Below, in pieces: positions 47,731-59,650 of a stretch of DNA of 64,000 nt. Within the stretch, counting starts at the first letter, position 1, and the number at the start of each line of letters is the position of its first letter. Below the pieces are notes generated by a model that was not told the DNA's origin, searched no databases, and saw only the letters and a list, made by a program, of their open reading frames with translations. The position numbers were made by a program, and so were the translations under genes. This stretch comes from Brachionus koreanus (Eukaryota; Rotifera; Eurotatoria; Ploima; Brachionidae): contig PJRA01000182.1 of the NCBI GenBank assembly GCA_016987375.1, forward strand, positions 222,628 to 286,627, read 5' to 3'.

Positions 47731-48894
47731 ACGGGTGTAGAATAAAATTGGCACAAAATTAATTTTTCCATCAAAAAAATTTTTATTTAACAAATATTAA
47801 GATTTTTTTTAATTTTAACTGATCTTACTGTTTTGAAAAAATAATATCAGTAAAGGTATTGAACTCCATGACGACGTATGACATCGAGCCTAGAGCGAGC
47901 AGTTTTGGCATGGTCTTGTCCAACCTTTGGGTCGATATTACTCAGGCAAGTGAAAATTTTGTTTTTGAGTTGCTTAAGATTTTTGGCCTTCCAATCATCC
48001 TCATAAACTTTAGTTTTTAAATTTCCCCAAAAATCTTCGATTGGTCATGCTTTTGGTTCGTTTGCTGGATTCACTTCTTGGGCAAAATACCTTATATTTT
48101 TATCTTAAAAATAATTCTGCACCATGTTGGCTAAATGAGATGATGCTAAGTCGGGCTAAAGTACATAATTGTCATCCTGATGATATTCTTTTATGATTGA
48201 TTCAATTCGTTTCTTAATACACTCTCCAAGCTAGACATGTTGATTGACCGCTAAACCACTAGGTACAAAATATGGTTCGCCTATTCCGCGTAGCCAACCA
48301 GACCATTAAATTACTGTCATATAATTAGTGATCAATTATAAATTCATATTTGCTATATTTTAAAAGCATTCGACGACATTTTGGCCTAGCTGCCTTCTCA
48401 TAGTTAGCATCTAAATGGTCTGATGTGTTTTTTATAATTTTTGATGTTTATAGTGGCAATTAAACTTTCTAGCCATGTTTCTTTGAGAACGACCCGATTT
48501 ATGATTGAAATAGGCTCTATGTTTAGCCACCATTAGTTTCGTCGTTATTTTCGCAGGTCTTCCTTTTTTCTCTTGAAAGTTTTATTTTTCCTATAATATC
48601 TAGCCAACTACAAAAAGAACGTTTTTTGTATTCAAGACCAATTAATTGCCTTAAAACTTCAACTTTAGGCAAATTTTAGCTACTTTTTACAAAGTTGTAC
48701 AAATCTTTTTTGATGGTTTCGTACATTTTTTACTAACAACTTATCGAAAATTCAACTTTTTGAAATAATTTTTTTTTTAATTTTAAAGCTAAAATCAGTC
48801 TGATTTTAAATTTTGAGAAAAATTGGGAAAGGTCTTGTCCACTATTATAGAAAATTAAGCTTAACTTATGTGCCATTTATTATTCTACACCCCT
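47731..48894 (-). mobile_element. Decayed mariner-like element with TIRs and TA sites
   Basis: Terminal inverted repeats begin ACGGGTGTAGAATAA at the left and AGGGGTGTAGAATAA (reverse strand) at the right, each followed by TGGCACA, with TA at 47729-47730 and 48895-48896. Minus-strand translation gives mariner transposase pieces: SSHLANMVQNYF, FAQEVNPANEPKA, PIEDFWGNLKTKVYEDDW and the C-terminal LDVIRRHGVQYLY. Many in-frame stops and frameshifts make it inactive. Full size of 1164 bp is near normal for mariner. It differs in sequence and TIR from the copy inside PYROXD2. Confidence 0.8.
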
Positions 48895-49239
48895 TATATA
48901 ACTATTATAGTTATTAATTCTTATTTTTATTTTTTCAATTTAAAAAAAAAATTACAATCTGTAAAAGATTTAAAAATAAAAAAATTTTCAAGATTATACA
49001 GAATTTTGTCTTTTCACATGTCCTACGCCCATGTTTGACCTCAGGTAGTTCAAGAAAATTAATTTTTTAATCATAATTCCTGCAAAAATCATCCGATTTA
49101 AATAAACTATAGCTCATTTTTATCAAGATAAAATTTTCTACAAAATAATATATCATACTTGCATTCGGGTTTTCAGATCATAATTTTTTTATAATTGAAA
49201 TTTCAGAAAAGTAATATTAAGCCATCCGTTACATGTAAA
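48895..49239. other. Spacer between mariner and LINE relics
   Basis: AT-rich, no gene or repeat recognised. Confidence 0.4.
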
Positions 49240-49845
49240 AATGTCTAATTCCATTTGATTTTTCTCAAACGGAATGATCAAATTGATAGCTGTGTTAAAA
49301 AAGCTAACAACATGCTTGGTATGCTCAAGAAAATATTTGTGAATTCGGATGCTCAATCATTTTTGTAAATTTACAAAAAATATGCTATACTGCATCTAGA
49401 ATCTAGCGACTTACATCTAGAATCTAGTGTGTCTGCTTGGAATCCTTATTTAAAAAAATATATTTTTAGGCTATAACAAGTACAAAGACGATCAACAAAA
49501 CTTGTTCCACAAATAAGAAGTTTGAATGAGTCAAGACTAGCTAATTTGGGACTTTATGAGTTTATGAATGAATAATGAAGGACCAAGTGGAGAAGTAAGA
49601 GGAGCAAAGCATCGCATTTGCTCGCAGCTAACAAAATGTGAAGCAAGGCAAAACTTTATATCAAACCGAGTAGTGAACCATTTGAATGAGCTGCCAATGT
49701 CGGTTGTCACAACCAATTTGTCACAAAGCGAGACTATGTTAGTCTTCCTGCTTTGTCAGATGTTATTATTATTATTTGAGTTTCCAATGGAAACTTGCCA
49801 TTGATGAGAGAGATGCATTAACAATAAATAAAATATTTGCTTTTT
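49240..49845 (+). pseudogene. Decayed LINE reverse transcriptase C-terminus
   Basis: Frames read NDQIDSCVKKANNMLGMLKK, then SVSAWNPYLKKYI, QRRSTKLVPQIRSLNESRLA and NFISNRVVNHLNELPMSVV, the order seen at the end of CR1/L2-like LINE ORFs. Several stops and frame changes. Bases 49390-49430 contain a small duplication of CATCTAGAATCTAG. A 3'UTR-like stretch with (TTA)n and an A/T-rich tail follows. Inactive, 5'-truncated. Confidence 0.7.
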
Positions 49846-50151
49846 ACATTATACTCTTTTTTATTTATTAAATTTAAAATATAAATTAGTCTATTTTTAG
49901 TTTAAATGTTTCTTTAATGCTAAGTAATATTTTTAATTGTTGATATTTAAAAATTACACAATAAAATAATAAATAAAACTATTCAATAATGAAAAATATT
50001 TAAAAATTATCTTCAAATCTTAAGGACTCAAAATCTTAAAAGTAATCAATGACTGAAGTTTATTTGAATTTTTTAAAATTTAAAAGCTTAATTTTAAGTT
50101 AAAAAAGAATCATAAGTAAAACAAAAATAAAAATAGAATTTAATTTAAAAC
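49846..50151. other. 3' flank of TRPC4AP
   Basis: AT-rich; reading on the minus strand it is the 3'UTR and downstream flank of the TRPC4AP gene. No other feature seen. Confidence 0.4.
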
Positions 50152-53100
50152 TTAATCAGATCTATAGTCGTCAATTCTGTTCTTCCTATTAGCGTTCATA
50201 TTCAAATAATCATTATTTAAATAAAAATTGAGTGAGCATTCATTTTTCGGATTAGGATCAAGCAATAGCTCGACAATTTTTTTCCAATAACTGAACTCAA
50301 TTCGGCTATTTTGTTCCAAGCCGGCACAGTCCTTGTCTTTTTGCAAATAATGAGACTGCCAGAATAGAAGCAGGTCCTTGAAATTGAGCATAAAATCGCC
50401 AGATTGACTAGGCGTATTAGATCCGCCTGGACTACTGTTGATTGCTGGGTCAGTGTTCACATGTATGAAATCGCTTGACAGCATCGACTCGAGTGATTTC
50501 GACTTCAAGGCTTTCAAGTATTTAGGTAATAATTGACGCTTATGAGCTATCATTAGCACAATTAAAGTAGTGTTTAAACAACTTATATTTTCCTGTGATA
50601 AATTAAGAACACTTATTATGCCCATCATACGAGATAAAAACAATATTCTACGTTCAAACAAATCAAAGTAATTCAGTACTTTGTTTGAAGAAATTTTAAA
50701 ATTTAAAACTTCAACATTTTGTTCTATAAAGTCAATGCTCAAAAATATCGATCTCAAGAACATATTTGAATCAATTAGACTTTGATTTATCATTGTAATT
50801 AATAAATTAAACTTTGAAAAAAAAAAATTTAATTTAAATTTAATTGACTAAATTAAAGTTTGTTTTTAAATTTACATTTTCATTTTCAAGCAGTTGGTTA
50901 TTGATTATTTCAAAAGCTCTGGCATTAAATTTAACCAATTCGCCAAGCATGTCAAAGCAGCTCTGAATAACTTCTTTTGGTCGAGTGAAATTTACTGCAA
51001 GAATGTTTTGTATTGTGTCTTCAACAACACCCCGATTGATTAGAAATATTTGCTCGGCATATGAAGTTCCTCCGCGAAGAAAACTTTCTATGGCGCGAAT
51101 GAGCCAAAATCTAAATGATGCTGAAAATGGTTCTTTTTTGATTACGTTCACTATTTTGCTTAGAAGTCCTTCGTTAGATTTCGAACATCTAACTCGATTG
51201 TCCAATTTTAGTATAGACTCATTTATTTTTAGACATAATGGAGCTTCTCCTTATAAAATTAAATTTTTAATTTAAATTAAAACAAAAAAAATTATAAAAG
51301 TAAAATTTTATTTTCAAAATTTTTATATTTTAATCTGTTTAAATAAATAGTGTCTAGAAAACTAAAATTTATATTATTAATAATAGATCATGTACTTAAG
51401 CAAGATGTCTACTTTGTTTAGAAACGTACTTTACCATTATAATTTAAATCATTTTCATATTTTTCTTTTTATCTTCCTCACCTGTTTAGGTGCATGCTTT
51501 ATATGAAAATTTTTAAAAATTGTGTGACCATCTTAATAAAGAAATGTTAAATTTCATATATATTTTCAATATTAAATGAATAAATGCTGCAAATATTCTG
51601 AAGACAACTTGACAACTTTTTTTAAAACAAATTTTAAGGATGCAAAAATTGCCAATTTAACTTCCTAATTACTTTTAAGTGTCTTTAAAGGGATATATTT
51701 AAACGATCGCTATAATTACTTAAATGATCTACAAAAATTTTTGATCACTTATTAAAATGATCTCCTAATTTAATAAAAATGATAGCAGAAATTAATGATT
51801 TGATCTCCAAATTTTATTTTTTTAAATTTTATTATATTAAGATAAAAAATAAAAGTAAGTTAGAAAAATAGAAAATCACAAATAAATATATAAAAGTAAG
51901 AAAATTTTAATAAATTTTTTGGGGCCAACTCTTCTTATGTATTTTGATTTTTAAGCCATTCATGAGCCGATTCTACGCCATCAAAAACCTTATTGCAAGT
52001 CCAATTTTTTTTTCTTTCTTAATTCTGGAGCTTCATTAATATCATTTTCTGATAAAGAATATTGAGATTAATATAGTTGAATCACAGTAAAATGAAATCC
52101 ATCACTTAAGTAATTCATATTTTACTTATTAAATTTTCTAAAGGGAATTTAATATTTATATTTATTTTGGAGAACAAACAATTAAAAATCCTTTTTTAAA
52201 ATATGTAACTTTAATCTAATTTAACATCTTCTTTCAATGATACTTTTTTAAAAAATATTGTTCATGTGGCTGAAAGGAAGGACTAAGTTTCCATTCCAAT
52301 CGGCCAAGGCTTTGTCGAACTATATTTAAAATATAAAGTAAGAGATCTTTCAATTAATTAATGAGTAAAAATAATTAATTTAAGAGATCAAAAATGAATA
52401 GAGATCATAAATATTAATATGTATTAACAAATAATTAATTAAAGAGATTTATTTTGGAGATCATTTGAGTAATTCTAGAGATCGATTAAATACCACCCAT
52501 CTTTAAATTACTTTTCTTCCGGCTTATTTGTTTTTAAAAAATATTGTCTTAACTGAGACTTGTACTCAGAGTAAATTACTTAAGTTCTGTTCTTAAACCA
52601 TTACACCAAGCAATTTTTTAAAAAAATTTAACCAAAAATAAAATAAATATATTTTTGTCAAATAGAGAAGGATCGGTGTTGCAAATATAAAACTTAAAAC
52701 TTCAAAAAAAATCCGTTCGATTCTATTCCTAAAATTTGTTCCCCAAAAATCCCAAAAAATAATAAAAATGGCTATAAAATATTTCAATATTTTAGAAAAG
52801 ATAAACAGGAAATCCATCGAATGATTGAATATTCTAAAAATAATGCACATTGAATTTTTTCTTTTCTTTTTTTGATTTTTTTTAAAATAAATTCTCTCAA
52901 ATTGTTCGGCTTTTTTTATTCAAATTTTTATTTAAATTGCCAAATTTGTACAAATTAAGTTCAAATTCCAAATATTCATTGTCTCATTGTCAAGAAATGT
53001 TTTGGATCAAATTTTTTTTATGATGTTTCATGTTTATTTTAAGAAAATTTACTTATAAAATCGTAAAATAAAAATAATCAATTAAATTTAATTACTGTTA

Positions 53101-56100
53101 TAGTTCAAAATTTCATCAGTTTCATCTTTGGTCAATGTAACTCTTTTGAATCTATTTTAAATTAAAAAGAAAAAATTAAAATATTATTTTATTTTCTTGT
53201 TGGCTTACTCAGAATGATCGCAAAAACTATGAACAAGTCTAAGAAATTGAATTTTGACCGCTACTTCAGGACAAATATGGGATCTCAAGGGCGCATCTTG
53301 TCCATTTCCTCCATTCGGATATTCGCATCTACAATTCCATATCAAATGATCGAATAAAGAATTAAGAGCACTTGCTAAGCGTAGTTTAGTCAACGACTTT
53401 TGAACTCTTTTTTTTTCTTTACCTATTAGAAGAAGGCTAAGTGTGTACAATACATAAACAAAATTGTTCAATTTTGCTGTGGCTAATAACGCTGGTTGGT
53501 TCAAATGGTTATCCAAATGTGAAAGACTAGTGTCCATTGAGTCATTGTCATCACTGTCAGATAAAGTTTCGTCTATGTAACGAATCCAGTGTTCTATTTC
53601 GTTGTTGGCTCCCGGAAATCTAACCGTATAGTCTTTTCGACGAACTAAATTAACTAATCGAAATAGAAGTGTTGGTACGTTAAGCAAAAAGTCAAGATTT
53701 TGATCGCGAATAGACGAATTCGACACAGGGTCGTTTTTATGCGGGCTTTGAATAGTTTGAATAATTTGATTTGAATTGGTTTGAACGTTGTTTGGCTGAG
53801 TTTGTCGACGTCCAGTAGCAAGATACTTTTTATCAGATGTGTCTAAATTAGACAAAGTAACAGCAAATATTTTGCAAATACATGAAAGGCCATCGTCATC
53901 AATACAACCAAGAATTAGCTGTAAATTTTGAACAGAGTTTAGATTTAGCATTGGTATGTGAAGCAGTATTGACTCTATTAGTTGACAAGCTTGCAGACGT
54001 GGCTCTTTGAACATTATTAGTGAGAAAAGATATTGGAGCAAAGAAGTGTCATAGTCTGGATTTGATGATTGATTTTTCTTTGCTGATGGATCGTACATAA
54101 GAAGATCATGGACCGTCTGTTTACCAAAATGAGGCTAAAAGATTAAACATTAAATGGCGATCAAAAACTTGATTTAATGGAAAAATTGCTTTTATTTCGA
54201 CTGTGAGGCTAAATTCAATTAAAGACAATAGTATTTATTTTTATTTAATTTTTTAGACAACTTTAATAGAAAGCTTTTATTTGGAAAAAAAATTTTTTTA
54301 ATAAATTGAATAAATTAGGTGTTTTTAATACACATAAAATAAAAGAAATTCATTTATTTTAACACTCAAAGGTCGGAAGTATATTTATTCGACCCATTTT
54401 ATTTGACTCATTTTTTTACTTTTTTTTCAATGAAAATAAAATTATTTTGTAATAAAATTTAAATGATTAAATTGAATTAAAAAAAAAGAAAGGAAGTAAC
54501 AAAAAGGGATTTAAAAGACCTCTCTGATCTTTGAATGTTAAGAAATAAGTTGTGGCGTTCTTTTACCGAAAATATCCGGTTTTTTTTTATATGTTTACTC
54601 ACAAGTCCAATAATTCGGCATTGTGAATTTTAGAACAAAAAACAAAAACAAAAATTTAATATTAAAATAACTTTTTTTCTAAGGGTCTAAAAATGGTTCT
54701 GCAAAATGTATCAGTTGATACAAGGTATGTATCACTCAAATTTNNNNNNNNNNNNNNNNNNNNNNNNNNNNNNNNNNNNNNNNNNTACAAGCCTGGTATC
54801 AGCTGATACATTTTGCAGAATTTTTTTTAAATCCTTAGAAAAAAAGTTATTTTAATTTAAAATTTTTGTTTTTGTTTTTTGCTCTAAAATTCACAATGCC
54901 AATAATTCTGGATGTTGGATAAAATTTCTTCTATGACACAGTGGAAAATTTTATTGATTGCTTTAGGAGTAAAATTATGTAGCGCTCAGCTTTCAGAAAC
55001 AAATTATGACAAAGATAATACTTAATGTTGATCATTCAATCACCTTAATTTGGAAAAAATCATAAAAATTTTTAATCTTGAGAAGAAAAAACGCTTTTCT
55101 TTGTTAGGAAATTTTATCAAACAGAAAAATGTGCATCAAATTAAATTAATTTTTTTAGGAACTTATGAAGCTAATTGAATGAATAGCTTAGAATTGATTA
55201 TTTTTTTTATTATTAAAAATTTGTACTCACAAAATCTCTTGATTTTTTAATTTAAATTTGATGTAGTTTAAAAAAAAAAATTATAAATTTTAAATTTATA
55301 ATTATTAAGTATTCAGTAAGTGGGACAAGGTGCAAAATTAATAGTTGCATCAACTGTCAAAGTATAAAAAATTATGTAAAAAATCTCTGTAAAATGCTCT
55401 AATGTATTAAAATTTAATCCTAATAAATTTTCAGAGCTTTACAAGACCAAATCTTTTTAAATCTTTGCTTTGAAGAAAAAATAAAAGAAATAAAGGCTTA
55501 ATGCATGAATAGACTCAATACAATAAATCGTTACAAGGCACTAATGGCTCAATTCTAGACTAGAATTTTCCATGTGTTAACTCATTTTCAGAATCAGGTT
55601 TACAAAAGTTACATGTTATTCAAAATACTACTGTTATGTACATTCGAAAACTTTCTCTCAAAACCTCCTCTAAATCATTATTCTATGAAGCAGAAAATAA
55701 ACTAAATATTAGTAAAATTGATCACAGACTAAGCAATCTCTTAGAAAATTACCCTCGTAATTCTCTAGATTATTCAGTTACATTGACTAAAAAGCTTGTT
55801 TCTGAGTACCATCGATTCTATATTCGTTACGAATCCTTCTCCTCTATGTAGCTGCTACTTAATAATACAAAAATTAATCTTATTCTTCATTTACATGTTT
55901 TTCTTTTTCTGATTCTCATATTTTCTTATATATTAATTTTCTCAATACCATCAATAGCCTAACTAAACAATTGTATAATTAATATTTTTGTTTTTCAGAC
56001 ATTCTCATCGAAGTAATAATTTCTCATGTATTAAATGAACAAAGCTTATTTAAAATTTAAAATATTTTAAAACTGTTTTTAAATTTAAAAATTTTTACTT

Positions 56101-58481
56101 TTCTCTTTTATAAGAAGGAGCTTATGCTCGATCAGAATAGATATAGACAAAAAGACAACTCAAATGTCACACTGGCGACCACAGAGTGTGAGAGGGATCT
56201 CGGAGATGATGATTTCATCAGATTTAAAGTGGACTCGCCAAGTGAAAAGTGTTTGTGCGAAAGCGAGTAGAGAAGAAAGACTGTGGTTAAGTTTTTATGC
56301 TTTCATGGTGAGATCCCACCTAGATTACGTAGTGCAGGTTTGGAATCCAAGTATGAAAAGGGATGTGAATGCATTGGAAAAGATGCAAGAGAGGACAACA
56401 AAAATACTTTTATCAGTAAGAAACATGTCGTACGAAATGAGGTTAACGAAATTAGGACTGACAAAGCTAAGTGAAAGAAGAGTGAGAGGGGACTTGATTG
56501 AAACGAACAAATTAGTGAATGGAATAGAAAAGGTAGGCTTGGTCAAGAATCTAGTGAAAAGATCAGAAAACAAGGGACCAGCCGGGGCGTTAAGAAGAAA
56601 TAGCATCAGAGTCCAGAGCGAAAGTTTCCCGGCTCAAATTAGAAACTATTTTGCAGCTGCAGTAAGTGCCAGACATGTATTTTTCTCAAACAGAGTGGTT
56701 CCGCATTGGAACAAGTTGCCAGAAAATGTGGTGAAATCTATGTCAACTAATAAATTCAATAGAATCGGCTGCTACAGCTCTACACGGCCAAACGGCGGTG
56801 ATGGGTTCAGACACTCTACGTGTTAGGTGTCGCAGTAAGCAACTACTACTAAAAAAAGAGAATATTTTTGATAATGCAACTTTAACTTAAAATATTGACA
56901 ATACTCCAATTACACAAACAATCCTCTAAATTAACGGTTTTTCAAACAGACGGATCATTCTTTGTGATGAGAAGTTGATCAATTTTAGAAACTTTAATAA
57001 CAGAGTTCAATGGTTTGATTAATATCAACAAGCTGAGCCAGCCGTTAAAAGAAGGTGCTTTGATAAAAAGGTGATATTGTTGATTTCAAGAGTTAATACA
57101 ATTAGAATGAATATTTGCTTGACTTCAAAAAATATTTAGCTAATTGAAGACTAAAGACAATAGAGCATAATGGATCATATTTTGAAAATTGGCGAACTAT
57201 TTTTTTATTCATATTTTAAAAAAAAGGTAAAAAAAAACACAAAAATTTTTGGACTCACTCTAATCTTATAAATATTAATAATAAAATAAAATTTTAGTTA
57301 AAATTGAAAAATGTAGCTTGTAGCTGTAAATTAAATGTAATCTAACTTACCAAACAAATAAGACGATTTAAAATATGAATACATTTGCATTTTAATTTTA
57401 AAATAAAACATTTTTCAAATCCTATTTTGCTTGAATCGTTCTTGGGAGCATGTTTTTCGAATCTATGATTCTCGCTTGGTTGTTCACAAGTCAAAATACT
57501 CATAAGCAAAATTCTTTTCAAAATCTTAGCAAAAAAATTAAATTTAATTAAAGATAAGAAAAATGCTAGTCTACCTCAATACCGCCTAGTTGTCTGAACA
57601 CTTGTGCACTATCTATATTTATTGTCTCAACTTCAAACTCTTCTCTTGATTGTGTATCATCTTCGGCCATATTATCTGGATTATTTGCTTTCGGATTGTA
57701 ATTTATTAATCTATTTTCAATGTCCTAGTTTAATAATCTAGAATATAAAAATATAAAATAAATTTGAGTTGACATTACCCTTAAAACTAAGACTAAATCG
57801 TCCAACTCGGATGAACCATAGGGCAAATTTTGAATAACACTTGATTGATCCAATCTTTTAATTAGAAGTGGATAGTCATGTATTTCAAGACGCTGTGTCA
57901 AAAATTCAAGAGTTGAATTTGGAAGCTTTAAAGATCAATTAATTTATTAAATCTCAATTTAATAATCAATTTAATAGAAAAAATAAACAAACATTTTTTA
58001 AGTTTCTTTTATTTCTTCCATTCATTCTTGTGCTCTCAACTAATTTAACAATATTAACAGGTGTTTCATCGACTAATATTTTTTGGTAACTGTGTACATC
58101 ATGTTTCTTTAAAAGATCAATCGGTTTAAATTTATCGATTAAACATGATTCTTGATTTAGTATGTTTGAAAGTGTATCAGCTTCATTTGATTGAAATGAG
58201 TTTAATTTGTTTTCGAACTGGACCGTGTCCATTGAGTTTAAAGACGAATTTGACGAAGAAAGCGATGACAATGATGTCAATGATGAATTTATTGCTTGCT
58301 GTGAACTAGTCGAGGGTTGCATTTGTTGGCTCTTGAGGAAGCCTCTAGTAATTGGCCTGCTGGGTGCTGATGATGTTCCAGCAGAGGATGCCTGAGCGTC
58401 TTCGACGCTTGTTCGTCTTGACGACCGGCCAGATGCTTGTCTGGAAACGCCACTGTTCTGCGATTGACCAAAAAAGCTCAT
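50152..58481 (-). CDS. TRPC4AP: TRPC4AP (TRUSS), DDB1-CUL4 substrate receptor
   Basis: Eight exons on the minus strand (58481-57993, 57925-57779, 57724-57575, 57524-57351, 54134-53209, 53151-53096, 51249-50876, 50811-50152) with matching phases encode 991 residues. A Ser-rich N-terminal extension (about 1-110) precedes the helical-repeat body. Family landmarks are FRQLGGIE, VAVKIQFLRLVHSFCDHSE, VIKKEPFSASFRFWLIRAIE with SFLRGGTSYAEQ, CFDMLGELVKFNARAFE, QSLIDSNMFLRS, QENISCLNTTLIVLMIA, and near the end FKDLLLFWQSHYLQKDKD. Family knowledge: scaffold linked to TRPC channels and TNF signalling, and a DCAF that targets MYC in CUL4-DDB1 ligases. It is longer than the vertebrate protein. Introns 4 (3.2 kb) and 6 (1.8 kb) are full of repeats; one has an assembly gap. 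Confidence 0.87.
51250..53095 (-). other. TRPC4AP intron, repeat-containing
   Basis: The sixth intron contains no coding frame with support. A dispersed repeat at 52261-52340 is listed separately; its neighbourhood (52340-52460) has several AGAGAT-containing words. An 85-codon open frame at 52593-52850 is AT-driven and not called. Confidence 0.6.
52261..52340 (+). repeat. Dispersed repeat shared with 12425-12515
   Basis: Contains AAGTTTCCATTCCAA, CGGCCAAGG and a TATATTTAAAAT tail, matching 12425-12515 with few substitutions in the same orientation. Located in the sixth TRPC4AP intron. Confidence 0.65.
54361..54540. mobile_element. MITE with terminal inverted repeats
   Basis: 180 bp bounded by AACACTCAAAGGTCGGAAG at the left and, on the reverse strand, AACATTCAAAGATCAGAGAG at the right: imperfect inverted repeats of about 16-19 bp. 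The internal core at 54402-54458 matches the copy at 11000-11054. Symmetric TTAACA ends suggest a TTA or TA target. No coding capacity. Confidence 0.7.
54617..54900. repeat. Large inverted repeat flanking an assembly gap
   Basis: The left arm 54617-54724 and right arm 54793-54900 are reverse complements over about 108 bp with few mismatches (for example GGCATTGTGAATTTTAG at the outer edge and TTCTGCAAAATGTATCAG at the inner edge). Both inner ends carry TGTATCAGYTGATACA-like palindromes. The N run lies in the loop. Structure fits a foldback MITE or hairpin. Confidence 0.85.
54744..54785. other. Assembly gap (run of 42 N)
   Basis: 42 consecutive N in the loop of an inverted repeat. The true length is unknown. 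Confidence 0.99.
55590..55851 (+). pseudogene. LINE reverse transcriptase C-terminal relic
   Basis: A frame reads LQKLHVIQNTTVMYIRKL, then NISKIDHRLSNLLENYPRNS and SEYHRF before a stop. It corresponds to the last part of jockey/RTE-type reverse transcriptases (L-x-x-x-Q-N-x-A-x-R, then the length-conserved helix and Y-x-x-N/R). The upstream part is broken by stops. Within intron 4 of TRPC4AP, antisense to the gene. Confidence 0.55.
56107..56826 (+). pseudogene. 5'-truncated LINE, CR1/L2-like reverse transcriptase end
   Basis: An open frame of about 200 codons carries the classical end of a non-LTR reverse transcriptase: ISSDLKWTRQVKSVCAKA, RSHLDYVVQVWNPSMKRDV, LEKMQERTTKIL, RLTKLGLTKLSERRVRGDLI and FFSNRVVPHWNKLPENVV. 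A frameshift at about 56205 separates the preceding ECERDLG block, and a deletion removes residues after KAS. No catalytic domain, so non-autonomous. The 3' end is followed by a short (ACT)n stretch and an A-run at 56845-56860. GC content is higher than the surrounding intron, suggesting a younger insertion. Confidence 0.75.
56951..57096 (+). pseudogene. Tc1/IS630-type transposase relic
   Basis: One frame reads RIILCDEKLINFRNFNNRVQ, WFD, a stop, then AEPAVKRRCFDKKV. D-E-K followed by the W-x-x and R-R-x-F-D-x-K-V block is typical around the first catalytic Asp of Tc1-like transposases. Stops occur before and after. It is a short dead fragment in intron 4 of TRPC4AP. Confidence 0.5.
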
Positions 58482-59199
58482 ATTTCAAATTTGGTTCTCA
58501 TTTATTTGAAATTATAATCTAGAATTAATTAAAGCTAAAAAAATACAGCAAAAAAAGAATATTTGTATCAGATGCTTGAATCGCTAATGCTAGATATGTA
58601 CAAAAACAATGCTTTTTAGAGTATCTTAGCTCTATAAAAATCAACTAAAAAATTGAAATATTATTGAGAATTTTTGTTATTATAATTTGAATTTTATTTT
58701 CGTTTTTTTCTTATTGCAAGTAAATAATAGCTATGTAAAAAATCCTAGACATCTCAAATAAGCTTCAAATATTTTGTCTTATTTAGATTAAACCAAATAA
58801 CCTTTTATCACTTTCTAGTCAATTAGTTCAATAGCTGCAGTTTAAATTTTCTAAATCGAAATTTCACTGCTTGAATTAATCAAATTTCTAATTCAAAAAT
58901 AAAAAGTTTTCTTTTTTTATTATAATTATTATTGTATTAAATAATAATAATTTTTTTTATCGTTTTGATAGCGAATTGTTTTCTGAATCTATCTTACTTA
59001 CTTACAAATGTATCAACAAAGCTAATTTCAATTTTTCAAAAATTCGAAAAACCATTATTATATTAAGGTGAAAATTATTTTGAAAAAAAAGTTTGATCAT
59101 AAAAATTTATTCTTTATTATTTTGATAATTCTTTTTGCATATTGTAATATATAAAAAATCAAATGTGTGAAATTTATAGATAGAAACTTAATAATTTCT

Positions 59200-59590
59200 T
59201 TGACCTTTAACCATTTTACACAACGTGCTTTGACCTAAACACACTATTGTGAATCCGAACGAAAACCTTTCACTTCGGCTTTCCAGAACATATTTGGTTA
59301 CGCCTAAAAGAACTTTGTATTGCATGGGACAATAAAGATAGACAAATTGACGAAAGAAAACAAAGAAGAAGAGCTTAAAATAAAGAGTTATGATAGGCGT
59401 CTGGTTAAATAATTAAGAACCAAGCGTCAGCACAAGCAGCTTAAATATCACGCTTATTCATTTAATCATTTAATTCAATTTAAAAATATATATAAACTTA
59501 TTCACAGACATATTATTGTAAACCTCGGTGTGTGTCATCAATTGTCCCATTTATATTTTTTTCAATAAACTAAACTAAACTAAACTAATA
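59200..59590 (+). mobile_element. Possible retroelement 3' end with (TAAAC)n tail
   Basis: Composition shifts to higher GC. A frame around 59260-59360 reads FHFGFPEHIWLRLKEL and DNKDRQIDERKQRRR and then stops. The block ends in a pentanucleotide run TAAAC x4 at 59566-59588, as non-LTR elements often end in short tandem repeats. The family is not recognised. Confidence 0.35.
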
Positions 59591-59608
59591 ACATGTAGTA
59601 AGATGTAG

Positions 59609-59650
59609 GGCTGGTAAACCGGTTTGAATATTAGATCCGGTTCTAATAAT
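59609..59650. repeat. CCGGTT-rich motif, related to 61397-61440
   Basis: GGGCTGGTAAACCGGTTTG followed by ATCCGGTTCT. The reverse strand of 61397-61440 has AACCGGTTTGAGAACCGG in the same order. Such ends occur in hAT-like elements, but no transposase or clean boundary is seen. Confidence 0.35.

Larger units (their letters stand above)
54135..57350 (-). other. TRPC4AP intron 4, transposon-rich with assembly gap
   Basis: A 3.2-kb intron joining residues ...LICL and PHFGK in phase 0. It holds a MITE, a large inverted repeat around an N run, two LINE relics and a transposase relic, each listed separately. The remaining sequence is AT-rich with no supported gene. Confidence 0.7.

Noticed and set aside
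52593..52850. 85-codon Phe/Ile-rich frame in a TRPC4AP intron
   Set aside because: Composition follows AT-rich intron sequence; no conserved motif.
58207..58395. Plus-strand open frame opposite TRPC4AP exon 1
   Set aside because: Shadow of the Ser-rich coding sequence; no start context or family.
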